In this document: positions 21,796 through 32,227 of the stretch, in pieces
Layout: each line of letters starts with the position of its first letter
How positions within the stretch are numbered: the first letter of the stretch is position 1
NCBI GenBank assembly: GCA_020747015.1
Contig: JAGTJM010000054.1
Span: forward strand, 62,001-126,000
Length of the DNA stretch: 64,000 nucleotides
From: Pyrenochaeta sp. MPI-SDFR-AT-0127
Taxonomy: Eukaryota; Ascomycota; Dothideomycetes; Pleosporales; Cucurbitariaceae
Direction of reading: 5' to 3'
Position numbers and translations under genes: made by a program
Notes under the pieces: model-generated
The model's database searches: none
What the model was told of the DNA's origin: nothing
The model's input: the letters and a program-made list of their open reading frames with translations, nothing else

Positions 21796-23211
21796 ATGTC
21801 TCTTACGAATGCGACACCCATTGAGGTCGCTCAGGCCGCCAGGCTCGGCTCCCGGAAGCTCGCTGTGCTGTCTACCGAGGAGCGGAATGCCGCATTGACG
21901 GCTATGCATGAAGCGCTAGCGAACGGCAAAGAAGAAGTGCTAGCAGCCAACACCAAGGATTTGGAAGACGCCAACAAGGCTGCAGCCGGTGGGACGCTCA
22001 GCGCGAGCCTCGTGAAGAGACTAGATTTGGGGAAGCCGGGCAAGTATGAGGACATGCTGCAAGGAATTCTGGATGTAAGGGACTTGGAAGATCCCATCAA
22101 CAAAACTACTGCGAAGACGCTGCTGGACGACAACCTCACCCTATCACGGATAACATGCCCCATCGGCGTACTTCTAATCATCTTCGAAGCCCGCCCCGAA
22201 GTCATCGCAAACATCTCCGCTCTGGCCATCAAGTCTGGGAATGCAGCAATCCTCAAGGGCGGGCGGGAATCCAGCAACAGTTTTGCAGCCATCGCCTCCA
22301 TCGTCTCCAAAGCTCTCGCTTCGACAGCAGTACCTTCAGACTGTTTGCAACTCGTTCAGACTCACGATGCCATAGCCGATCTTCTAAAGCAGGACACGTA
22401 CATTGATCTATGCATCCCAAGAGGTGGAAACAAGCTCGTCCGCTACGTGAAAGACACGACTACCATCCCCGTGCTTGGTCATGCTGATGGTATCTGCTCA
22501 ACCTACCTCTGTGGTGACTATCCCATCAGTAAAGCTGTCAAGATCATCATCGATGCAAAGACTTCGTATCCTGCGGGCTGCAACTCCCTGGAACAGCTTC
22601 TCGTTGACGAATCAGCACTCACTAGTCTCCTTCCCACCATTGCAGAAGCCCTATTGCAAAAAGGCGTGTCACTCCGCTGCGACCCTGCGTCTTTCTCCGT
22701 CCTGAAAGGAGGACTGGACTCGCATTCTGCAACATTGCTGCAGGAAGCAGGCCCCGAAGACTTTGACACCGAGTTCCTCGACTACATACTCGCCATCAAA
22801 ACTGTGCACGATTTGGACGAGGCCATAGCACACATCAACGCGCACTCGTCACATCATACTGATGCTATTCTTACCCAATCAGAGCAGACTGCCAAACGCT
22901 TCCTCGCAGCCATTGACTCTAGCTCAGTGTATTGGAATACATCAACGCGTATGGCGGATGGCCAAAGATATGGCTTTGGCACGGAAGTGGGCATTTCGAC
23001 AAACAAGATCCATTCGCGTGGACCGGTGGGTCTGGAGGGGTTGACGATCTACAAGTGGGTCATTGTGGGTGACGCGCAAGTCAGCGGAGATTATGGAGCT
23101 GGCGGCAAGGCATGGAAGCATCAAACGTTGCCAGTCGATGACCAGGAGTGGGCAGCAAAAGATGATGATGAACGCGAGCTTCTGAGGTATTACAGGGCAA
23201 GTAGAGGGTAG
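21796..23211 (+). CDS. PRO2: Gamma-glutamyl phosphate reductase (proline biosynthesis)
   Basis: A single-exon frame of 471 residues starts at ATG 21796. It reduces gamma-glutamyl phosphate to glutamate-5-semialdehyde with NADPH, the second step from glutamate to proline, in the cytosol. The sequence shows the ProA family marks: PIGVLLIIFEARPEV, the nucleotide-binding ILKGGRE, LCIPRGGNKLV, GHADGICS, the catalytic cysteine Cys262 in YPAGCNSLEQLL, and near the end FGTEVGISTNKIHSRGPVGL. Length fits the 420-470 residues usual for stand-alone fungal enzymes; the glutamate kinase is not fused. A Gcn4-type site precedes it. Confidence 0.97.
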   Translation: MSLTNATPIEVAQAARLGSRKLAVLSTEERNAALTAMHEALANGKEEVLAANTKDLEDANKAAAGGTLSASLVKRLDLGKPGKYEDMLQGILDVRDLEDPINKTTAKTLLDDNLTLSRITCPIGVLLIIFEARPEVIANISALAIKSGNAAILKGGRESSNSFAAIASIVSKALASTAVPSDCLQLVQTHDAIADLLKQDTYIDLCIPRGGNKLVRYVKDTTTIPVLGHADGICSTYLCGDYPISKAVKIIIDAKTSYPAGCNSLEQLLVDESALTSLLPTIAEALLQKGVSLRCDPASFSVLKGGLDSHSATLLQEAGPEDFDTEFLDYILAIKTVHDLDEAIAHINAHSSHHTDAILTQSEQTAKRFLAAIDSSSVYWNTSTRMADGQRYGFGTEVGISTNKIHSRGPVGLEGLTIYKWVIVGDAQVSGDYGAGGKAWKHQTLPVDDQEWAAKDDDERELLRYYRASRG

Positions 23212-24047
23212 CGTGGGGTTAAGATTTTGAGTAGTTCTAGAGGCCGCCTTGGGAATCCCATCCCATTTTTTTCCCAAACTCTTTTGCATGAATTCAATTA
23301 ACATGACCGGACTCTCTTTCCTAGGTGGGTGTTGGACAATGATTCTGTTTCAAAGGTCAGAGGGCTTAATGTTCCCGGTCCCCCTTTCCACACCCACCAT
23401 GCCTACACAAAAGGACACATTTGCTGCACGCGCACACCACAATTGCGCACTCGATTTCTCAGTCCTTGCATCTCAGCATGTCGTACCCGGATCCACCGTC
23501 TCATTTGTTACACGGCGGGGGTATGGATGCGCATTCGGGCCGCTGGTGGGGTGTTACTTGACTTTGAAACAGAGGCTTAACCCATGGCAGACCCGCACGC
23601 TCGTGCTGCCTTGATTTGTGGTGGCACCCGTCTATGATGTGCACTCTAGAGATTTCAACACTCAAGGGTCAAGGGGAGGAGGGGGAGGGGGGGGGGAACG
23701 GGATTTTCAGCCGTGAATCACGCCAGAACCAGTTAGTTAGTAGAGAAAGGAAGGTGTGCATTGATGATCTGCTTGTCATGACAGTCACAAAGTTTGCAAA
23801 TTGCTTCGGTTGGAGTAAGCTTGGTGAGATTCCTGTGCCTCTTGACAGAATATGTCTACCTTTATATTAGCTTCACCGACATTTGTGGCATGCCTAATGA
23901 AGTCCCTCTATCTAACGTAACCTCATACGCACACGTATGCGAACTCCCTGCTGTATGCAGCCTATCTCATTCAAGTCATTGCGTGGTATCCCATAAATAT
24001 CCCTCAAAGCACCATGTGTTCATGAGCTCGCCTTGGTGGCGTGGCAT
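23212..24047. other. Convergent intergenic region PRO2 / UGM
   Basis: The 836 bp hold two 3' flanks and a G-rich tract with a G10 run at 23687-23696. No frame here has coding character. Confidence 0.6.
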
Positions 24048-25769
24048 CTAGTCGACACCTTTATTCCTTAGAGCGAGAGATGGCTGAGCAAAGATCTGAG
24101 CACCGTCCTGGAGACGGCGCTCTTCGTTCTTACGGCCATTGACAAAGTCAGGGTGGTTGAGAGTCAACTCAACGGCTCCATTGACGATGTTGTCCACGGC
24201 CTCGACACCCAACATGAACGAGTGGTCTTGATTACCGACCTCGTATCGCCAGGAGCCGAAACGACCACGCGACCAGATATCTTGTGCTTGGAGAGCGGGC
24301 AGCAGCTTCGTCAGGACGCCCTCGCGCTCAAGCGTAGGGGTGGGGTATCCGTGGTCGAAGCGACGGTGGTACGTGGATACGATCTCATCACTAGCATTGA
24401 TCATCTCAGTGTTGATAAGGCCCTGAATCGAGTCTTTGAGCATGTTCTTTGCGTCTACGGGCTTCAGGCTCGATTCGGAGACCTCCAGCATAATCGACCA
24501 GTAGGGGCCTTCTTTGGGCTCGGTAGAGCTAGGCTTCGAGCCGTCGGCGAGCTGTTGGGTAGCCAGCTTGGCGTCCTTTTGAGGCTGGTTGAATGGTGAG
24601 TAGTTGGAGAAGATGGTGGCACGATAGAAGGGGCAGTCGTCCTCGGGGAAGTATAGCCAGCACTTGTCGCCGATGCGCTCCGGGCGCTCACCGCGGATTC
24701 CAACGCCAATGACGTGAGTGCTCGAGTAGAATAGGCCCTTGCTGAGGCCAATGAGTTCCTTGTCGCCCATTGATTCCACGAGCGCATCGACAGCCATGGT
24801 GTTGACAAGTTTCTTGTAGTTGACTACGGTGCCGTCCTTGAGGATGACTTTATGGGCGGGTGCGTCGACCTTTGTGACTGTGCTGTTCTCGCCGAACCGT
24901 GTCTTTGACTCTGGCAGTGTCTTTGCAACAGCAATCCAGATACCGCCAGTACCGTCTCGAGCAGGGAAACGGAAAGTTGCATTTGGCCCCCAGTTGCCTG
25001 CAGTCTTGTTGTGGATGATGTTGTTGATGACACCCTTGACGTTGGGAGCAGCGACACGCTCTCCGAGCCACTGGCACTGCATGTTGGTGGTGGGCACTGC
25101 CCAGACCTTGTAGTTGTATGGTCTCATGAAGAGGTCTGCGATTCCGACACCCATCTGCCGCATAATCCACTCGTCAAAGTCCTTGGGCTTTGTGTTGGCC
25201 ACACGAGCTTCAAGTGCAGCGTCGATCAAGCCGTCAACGCACTTGGCTTGATCGTCCTTATTCAGCATGGAGAGGTTGTTTTGGAAGGGATAAGGGACCC
25301 ATTGGCCCTTGCAGCGGACGTAGGAGATACGCTGGTGTGTATACCAGTCATCGTCGCGCGGGAGGGCCTCGTCGATGCAGTCGTCGAAGTACTTGTAGTG
25401 GGAGAAGATGACATGGCCGCCGACATCGTAGAGCTGGGTCGCGATTAGTATTGACAAAGACTCGATTGGTGGCTACAAAGCACTCACGAAGCCTTCTGGG
25501 GTCACATCTGTTGAAGCAAGACCACCAGGAGTCTCATTGGAATCCACGATTAGCCATGAAGGGCCATCCTGAGCGTGTTAGCAGGTGCCCCGCCACGCCG
25601 AACAAAAGTGCAGACACACAATCTGATGAAGGCGCTTTGCAGCTCCCAGACCCGTGGGCCCAGCGCCAATGACGAGGACATCAACTGAACTTTTGCATTG
25701 TCAGCTCGTGCTCCATGGAAGCATGGCGGGCAGGCGGTGAACGTACATTTCTTCCTTGGCGGATCCCAT
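24048..25769 (-). CDS. ugmA: UDP-galactopyranose mutase
   Basis: Model: complement(join(24048..25433, 25488..25568, 25620..25689, 25747..25769)), 519 residues; three short introns (54, 51 and 57 nt) in the first 340 bp. The spliced start reads MGSAKEEISVDVLVIGAGPTGLGAA, giving the FAD-binding Rossmann motif, then DGPSWLIVDSNETPGGLAS and YDVGGHVIFSHY with the conserved glycine-glycine-histidine loop. Later blocks (WVPYPFQNNL, MRPYNYKVWAVP, the CWLYFPEDDCPFYR segment, WRYEVGNQDHSFMLGVEA) are those of eukaryotic UGMs. The flavoenzyme converts UDP-galactopyranose to UDP-galactofuranose in the cytosol, the donor for Galf in walls and glycoconjugates. It lies head to head with a TPT-type transporter likely to carry its product into the Golgi. 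Confidence 0.96.
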
Positions 25770-27009
25770 CTTGCCCTGCAACAGCTCTTGGAAACTGGGA
25801 ACTCTCTTTAAAGTCTGGCGGGCGAGGTGCAACATGTACTCGGTGCGAGCAATGACACGGTGAAGTCAGACGGACGATATGTGGAGCAGTGGCCAGAAGC
25901 GCCTGGGGCGTGGTGGAGGGGATTATAGCTCGCGACAAAAACAAGCGTGCCAAGGGCGATGTTCTGTTAAAGCGGGTCGAGTCCCAGGGTTCACACGAGC
26001 AGCACTGGGGGGGCGCCAGCCGCAGACGCGGGTTGGGATCTGGGAGCTGGGAGCTTGATGCGGCTACGGGCAGAAAAGGGGCGAGGAGAAGAACAGGGCG
26101 GCCCGTGGGCACACCGAGTGGCTACGGATGTCTGGCTATCTGGCTGAATGGCTGTCTGGCTGTCTGGCTGTCTGGCTGTCTGGCTGTCTGGCTGTCTCGC
26201 GCCCTGTTGACTGTGGATAGCACCGTGCGACTCTGTATACTTGTCCGTCCATACTGTCAATCAAACCGTCTCCAGTCAAGACATCCTGCAATCAGCGCAG
26301 ACAGCACAAATTTTGCGTGCGACGTGGTTACTAATGTATGCAAAGGGGGACAAATGGTGGCAAGCCCTGGTCCCCCGCTGCTATTTCCAGCGGTGTTGGG
26401 CCGGCCTCCTTCGCCGCCATGCTGTCCAAGTAGCCTCTTTGTCCAGTATGGGAGACGAGACGAGTCGGCGCAAAAAAAAAAAAACAACCACGGCCATTCT
26501 CGGGCCCTGATTGCGCGTCCACGCCGCAGGCCCACAGCCGATCTGTTTCACGTCGCCTCTGCGCTGCCCGCACCCGTGCTGCTTCCTGGCAAATCTTCAT
26601 CTGCCTGCATATCAAGCTCGCCAGTCCGCCGTTGCCCAGTAATAGCGTCTTTAGGCAGTACCCCTGTGTGACGGCCTGGAAGGGCTTTGTGCTGATTTCC
26701 GCTCCGCCCCTCCCCTAGCGCAAGCAGCCCGTCACCTTCCCAACTCCCAACACTTCTCTTCACTCACTTATCTCCCCATTGCCTCGTGTGCGCGCCGTCA
26801 CAGCTCTTCAGTGCTGCCTGTGCCACGCATTGTGTTTCCTCCTTGTCCTTTTGTGAGCCCTCCCAGCAAGCCGCGCTAGACCACCCCGGCGAAACCATCC
26901 AACCCTCCGCGCTGCGACCACCTCTCCTTTGACCCTCGAACCCCAATCGCACTCGTCGACCATCTCCACCACCTCTTCACCCGTCCCTCTTCAGTCGCCA
27001 CCTGCAAAC
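25770..27009. promoter_or_regulatory. Shared divergent promoter region ugmA / ugtA
   Basis: The 1240 bp separate the two galactofuranose genes. They contain an 8-bp minisatellite (26133-26196), an A13 run (26472-26484) and a C/T-rich leader before ugtA. Frames on both strands (for example 25889-26671) read through the repeat and have no domain, so I regard the region as regulatory. Confidence 0.6.
26133..26196 (+). repeat. 8-bp minisatellite, eight TGGCTGTC-like units
   Basis: Six perfect TGGCTGTC units (26149-26196) follow two imperfect units (TGGCTATC, TGGCTGAA). The unit length of 8 does not preserve a reading frame, consistent with non-coding DNA. Confidence 0.95.
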
Positions 27010-28424
27010 ATGTCTTCCGACGAGAAAGTCAGATCTTCTGTCGACGCTGCGCGCGACCCGGCCCAGCCAGTCCTACCCACTGTGAACCCAGACTCGCTCA
27101 AGTCTGCGCCAGAACCCGCCTCCTTCCATCCTGCCGTTTACATTGCGTATGCTCACTCAAATCCTATGCTGCTCTGCACCCACTAATCGCCGCGCAGCAC
27201 ATGGATCTCTCTCAGCTCGAGCACCATTGTTTTCAACAAGTACATCCTCGATACAGCAAACTTCCGTAAGTGACAGCTGTTCCAACACCAACATCACACA
27301 CTAACACGCCAGACAAGACTTCCCCATCTTCCTGACAACATGGCATTTGATCTTTGCAACCTTTATGACCCAGTTCCTTGCCCGCTTCACCACCATCCTC
27401 GATTCGAGAAAGAAGGTGCCCATGACCGGCCGCGTATACCTTCGAGCGATTGTGCCCATCGGTCTCTTCTTCAGCTTGAGCTTGATCTGCGGTAACCAGG
27501 CATATCTTTACCTTAGTGTAGCTTTCATCCAGATGCTAAAGGTACGTTGCAACAAAACAGGTCAAGGCTTATACCACTCATTGACCCCTGATAGGCTACT
27601 ACACCCGTTGCTGTGCTCATAGCCACCTGGACTCTGGGTGTGTCCCCTGTCAACTTGAAGACTCTGGGAAATGTCTCCTTCATTGTCATTGGTGTCGTCA
27701 TTGCTTCCATGGGCGAAATTCAGTTTGTTATGATTGGATTCCTCTTCCAGGTTGCAGGCATCGTTTTTGAGGCGGTACGACTGGTCATGGTCCAGCGCCT
27801 ACTCAGCGGTTCCGACTTCAAGATGGATCCTCTCGTCTCGCTCTACTACTACGCCCCAGCCTGCGCCGTCATCAACGGCATGGTGCTACTTTTCACCGAG
27901 CTTCCCAAGTTGACCATGGTCGACATTGACCGTGTCGGTCTCTTCACGCTCTTTGCCAACGCATCTGTTGCATTCCTGCTCAACGTCTCTGTAGTGTTCC
28001 TGGTCCGTACTGCTCCCGTTCTCCTGCCTTGTTACCGCTAACAGTACTCTAGATTGGCAAGACTTCGTCGCTCGTCCTCACCCTCTCCGGCGTGCTCAAG
28101 GACATCCTCCTCGTCTTTGCATCCATGTTCCTATTCAAGGACCCTGTCACGCTTCTCCAAGCCTTTGGCTACAGCATTGCTCTTGGAGGTCTCATCTTCT
28201 ACAAGCTCGGCGGAGAGAAGCTTAAAGAGTATCTCGGCCAAGGTAGCATGAAGTGGCAAGAGTTTGGCTACAATCGCCCTGTGCTCCGCAAGCTGATGAT
28301 CTTCGCCGCTGTCATCATCTCCATGTTCATGATTCTCGGCTCCCTCGGACCCCGCTATGCCCCCGATTCGACTGGCAAGGTTGTCAGCGGTTTCGGCAAG
28401 CTCATCGGCGAGAAAGGTGTATGA
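27010..28424 (+). CDS. ugtA: TPT-family (DUF250) nucleotide-sugar transporter, probably UDP-galactofuranose
   Basis: Model: join(27010..27146, 27198..27265, 27318..27541, 27595..28002, 28053..28424), 402 residues; all four introns are 50-53 nt and in phase. After a hydrophilic N-terminus about ten hydrophobic segments follow. Triose-phosphate-transporter family marks are seen: SSSTIVFNKYILD, FPIFLTTWHLIFA, GNQAYLYLSVAFIQMLKATTPVAVL, and late in the protein KTSSLVLTLSGVLKDILLV. In Aspergillus the DUF250 transporter gene glfB/ugtA lies beside the UDP-galactopyranose mutase gene; the same head-to-head arrangement here supports UDP-Galf import into the Golgi lumen. That specificity is inferred from context. 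The third exon start (AG at 27316-27317) was chosen because the nearer AG gives a stop. Confidence 0.87.
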
Positions 28425-29227
28425 ATGACCCCCGACGGTTGAAGCGCAAATGCTCCATGTTTCCGTATCTTGGGATACTTGGCTGCGACTGCACTATAGC
28501 CTACGTGTTGAGAACTTGATCGATTTACTTCGCACTTCTTCTACCTTGTCTTCCTATAACTTTTGGTGTGGGTTTGGAGTGCAATTGGGGTTCTCTGTGT
28601 GTTCTGGTGTTTGAAAGCATAGACGAGCGGGTTCTTATCATGCCTTGAAGGGGTGCTTTGACATTGCTTCTTTTTTTATAACAGTCATGTTCAATTGCAT
28701 GTCAGGGAGCAACGACGGGAAAACGATTAAAGTACGCTTTGTGTTATATAGAGATCTCGCAGCGCTTTTGAAAGGTTGCAATAGGTATATACTTTTTTAG
28801 CTACATAATGGTAATGCATGTGTGAGGGAAAACAGCTTGAAACTTTGGTGCGGGTAGAATGGACAGTGTTTTGGCACGCGTAGTGTAATTAGTTGAGGAC
28901 AGGATTGACAGCCTTGAAGAAGGAGTTGTTCCAGCTCCATTCTTCCATACTATTGGACATTACAACAACAAAAACAGATAACAAGTATGCTTAGATCCTT
29001 TCCTATCAGTTCACAACTGCCACACTTTGACTACTTCGCAACTCAACCATATTCAGGCCGCTTGTTCTCACATGGTATTGTTCCGCTGGCAAAAGTTCTG
29101 CCATAAGCGGTGGATGCGTTAGCGGCTTGGCGACCACACGAACTTCGCGAATTTTCGACCCTCTTGAACTTCAGCGACCGTTACTAACCCACAGTTCGAC
29201 AACACCACACGCTCATAATCATTCAAG
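28425..29227. other. ugtA 3' flank and eL18 promoter
   Basis: About 800 bp; T-rich in the first half. No coding frame of note. Confidence 0.6.
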
Positions 29228-30056
29228 ATGGGCATTGATCTTGACCGCCATCATGTTCGAGACGGGCACCGCAGTATGTGATACCCCGTCGAGTCGGTGC
29301 AGCAATGCGCTGGCGATTCGCTGTCTTTGAGACGCAACATGACCCTTCAAGAGTACGGAGATTGACGAGTATACAGAGGTCGCCAAGTCCACCAACCCCT
29401 ACGTTAAGCTGTTGGTGCGTCTGTATAAGTTCCTGGCTCGTAAGTCCTTCAAATGTGGTTGTCTGGGGTTGTGTGCTGACTGCGATACAGGCCGTACCGA
29501 TGCCCCCTTCAACAAGACGGTTCTGCGACGTCTCATGATGTCCAAGATCAACCGCCCTCGTAAGCCAACCGAAGGCACATGTCCTGCCATCGAGATTGAC
29601 TAACTTCGTGATAGCCGTCAGCTTGTCCCGCATCATTGCGACCGCAGCCAACAAGCAGTCTGCCAAGTCTCATGAGGGCAAGACCATTGTCATTGTATGG
29701 CATCCGAACACAGTCGCAGGAGAAACTGGCTAATGGAGGAATAGGTTGGCACTGTCACCGATGACAACCGTCTTCTAGAGCTCCCCAAGCTCTCAGTCGC
29801 AGCTCTCCGCTTCACTGCTGCAGCCCGCGCCCGCATCCTGAAGGCTGGTGGTGAGACCCTCACTATCGACGAGGTTGCCACCCGCTTCCCCACTGGATCC
29901 AACACGGTTCTCATCCGCGGCCCCAAGAACGCGCGTGAGGCCGTCAAGCATTTTGGCTTCGGACCCCACTCCCACAAGAAGCCTTACGTCGAGAGCAAGG
30001 GCCGCAAGTTCGAGCGCGCTCGTGGCCGCAGAAGGTCGCGTGGTTTCAAGGTCTAA
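29228..30056 (+). CDS. RPL18: 60S ribosomal protein eL18 (L18)
   Basis: Model: join(29228..29273, 29377..29439, 29491..29559, 29615..29694, 29745..30056), 189 residues. Splicing gives MGIDLDRHHVRDGHRK, VAKSTNPYVKLLVRLYKFLARRTDAPFNKTVLRRLMMSKINRPP and so on, closely matching eL18. The later part has GKTIVIVGTVTDD, ARARILKAGGE and the basic end RGRRRSRGFKV. Four introns of 103, 51, 55 and 50 nt sit in a short gene, as often in fungal ribosomal-protein genes. The first acceptor was chosen at 29376 because earlier AGs give stops. eL18 is a structural protein of the large subunit. Confidence 0.96.
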
Positions 30057-30517
30057 GTGTGTGCTGGAAGGGGTATGGTTTTTTTGGGTTGTCGGCGTGG
30101 TCATGATCATGGGAATTCACTTACGAGGCGTGCATCATGACTGTCAAGGGCTCTTCGAAGGCCTGCAAAAAGATACTCAAATGCTCGATTATGCAATGAA
30201 GCAACCTAGTGGGCTTTGTCGAGCTCATGAGGTATTCTCATGTACACTTATCTTCTGATGGTGTGTATTTTGTGATGTCCATCTAACATGCCATGGACTC
30301 ATTTATGCTTCTCGGGTCTGGATGCTTATCGCGTATCTGGAGGTGGGGTCTCCGACAGTGATTGAACTTTTTGCAAGACGAAATTTTTCCCGATTTCCCC
30401 ACATTTGACCAACCACAACGCGCCGGCCTAAACCCAACCCGTTCATTGACCTAAAGCAGTCATAACCACCCTTGTTTGTAACAATCCCACTTCAACGTAC
30501 AATCGAATAATCTTGAA
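30057..30517. other. RPL18 3' flank and ADE2 promoter
   Basis: 461 bp between two plus-strand genes. Nothing beyond expected flanking sequence is seen. Confidence 0.6.
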
Positions 30518-32227
30518 ATGGCCGACAATCGAAAAGTGGGAGTCCTAGGCGGCGGCCAACTTGGCCGCATGCTTATTGAAGCCGCAAATCGGCTCAACAT
30601 TCAAGTCAACGTCCTGGATGCCGCAGCCTCTCCAGCCAAGCAGATATCAGCACACGACGGCCACATAGAGGGTTCATTTAAAGACGCAGCGGCTGTGAAG
30701 AAATTAGCGCAATCGTCCGATGTCGTCACAGTCGAGATTGAGCACGTGGACACACACATGCTGGAAGAGGTTGCTGGAGAGGTCGTCGTTGAACCGAGCT
30801 GGAAAACGCTTCGGATCATAAAGGACAAATATGCACAGAAGCAGTACCTGAAAGAACATGGTGTTGATGTTGCAGACAGTATTGATCTGGAGGGCAAGGG
30901 TGTTGCGGGACTGAAAGAGGTGGGAGCTACGTATGGGTATCCGTTCATGCTGAAGAGTAAGACAGAGGCGTACGATGGGCGGGGTAATTTTGTGGTCAAG
31001 AGTGAGGCAGACACGGATGCAGCATTTGAGGCGTTGGGTAAGCGACCGCTATATGCGGAGCGGTGGGCGGAGTTCAGATTGGAGCTCGCCGTCATGGTTG
31101 TCAAGACGAAGGATGGCGTACTTACGTTTCCCACGGTAGAGACAGTGCACGAAGACAGTATCTGCAAGCTCACGTATGCACCTCCTCGGAATGTATCCGA
31201 GGCAACAGCGCAAAAGGCACAAGAATTGGCAAAGAAAGCGATTGGCGCCTTCGAGGGGAAGGGTGTCTTCGGTGTTGAAATGTTCCTGCTGAAAGACGAC
31301 AGTCTCCTTGTGAACGAAATTGCGCCTCGGCCACACAATTCAGGGCACTACACTATCGAAGCATGCCCCATCTCACAATACGATGCCCATCTCCGCGCAA
31401 TTCTCGATTTACCAATCTCTCAGACGAGCCTCCGCCTTCGTGAACCATCAATCATGCTCAATATCCTCGGCGGTCAGACATCAGACTCGCACGTCCAAGT
31501 AGCGAACAAAGCCCTTGAGTCCCCTAACGCATCAGTACACCTCTACGGCAAAGGTGAAGCCCGACCTGGGCGGAAGATGGGCCACATCACCATTACAGCA
31601 CCCACTCTCGCAGCCGCAGAACGTGAAATTCAACCCCTTATCGAATTTGTAGATCGCCAAAAGGGCAAGGCTTTGGAAGCGCGTACAGATCGTAGTAACT
31701 CAAAAGAAGAGCCCCTTGTAGCCGTCATCATGGGCTCAGACTCTGACCTCCCAGTCCTGAGAGCAGGGTTACAAATCTTAGAGAAACTCCAGATTCCTTT
31801 CACAACACGCATCACTTCTGCTCACCGAACACCGGACTGGCTGCGAGAGTTTTCTAAGTCTGCAGCCTCCACATCTCTCAAAGTCATCATCGGGGCAGCG
31901 GGTGGCGCCGCACATCTTCCTGGAATGTGTGCATCTTGGACAACCTTACCTGTTATTGGACTGCCGGTAAAGGCGACGCATATGGATGGCTGGGACAGTT
32001 TAGTGAGCATGACACAGATGCCAAGGGGCGAGCCAGTCGCCACTGTTGGCATTAACAACTCGACGAATGCGGCATTGCTTGCCGTGAGGATCTTGGGAGC
32101 GAGTGATTTGGCGGTTAGGGAGAGGTTGAGGGTGTGGATGGAGGGCAATGAGAAAGAAGTTCTTAGGAAAGATAAAGCGCTTTTGGAAGCTGGATGGGAG
32201 ACATACCTCACAAGCATGGGCAAATAA
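30518..32227 (+). CDS. ADE2: Phosphoribosylaminoimidazole carboxylase
   Basis: A single-exon frame of 569 residues. The N-terminal PurK-like ATP-grasp part (about 1-385) begins with VGVLGGGQLGRM and includes PFMLKSKTEAYDGRGNF and EIAPRPHNSGHYT. The C-terminal PurE-like part (about 405-569) has VAVIMGSDSDLPV, TSAHRTPDW, AGGAAHLPGM and SMTQMPRGEPVATV. The fused enzyme carboxylates aminoimidazole ribotide to CAIR in purine synthesis; loss of it causes red or pink adenine-requiring colonies in many fungi. Length and domain order match other fungal Ade2 proteins. Confidence 0.98.
   Translation: MADNRKVGVLGGGQLGRMLIEAANRLNIQVNVLDAAASPAKQISAHDGHIEGSFKDAAAVKKLAQSSDVVTVEIEHVDTHMLEEVAGEVVVEPSWKTLRIIKDKYAQKQYLKEHGVDVADSIDLEGKGVAGLKEVGATYGYPFMLKSKTEAYDGRGNFVVKSEADTDAAFEALGKRPLYAERWAEFRLELAVMVVKTKDGVLTFPTVETVHEDSICKLTYAPPRNVSEATAQKAQELAKKAIGAFEGKGVFGVEMFLLKDDSLLVNEIAPRPHNSGHYTIEACPISQYDAHLRAILDLPISQTSLRLREPSIMLNILGGQTSDSHVQVANKALESPNASVHLYGKGEARPGRKMGHITITAPTLAAAEREIQPLIEFVDRQKGKALEARTDRSNSKEEPLVAVIMGSDSDLPVLRAGLQILEKLQIPFTTRITSAHRTPDWLREFSKSAASTSLKVIIGAAGGAAHLPGMCASWTTLPVIGLPVKATHMDGWDSLVSMTQMPRGEPVATVGINNSTNAALLAVRILGASDLAVRERLRVWMEGNEKEVLRKDKALLEAGWETYLTSMGK

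Noticed and set aside
25889..26671. 260-codon plus frame between ugmA and ugtA
   Set aside because: It reads through an 8-bp minisatellite and has no domain; the region fits a divergent promoter.
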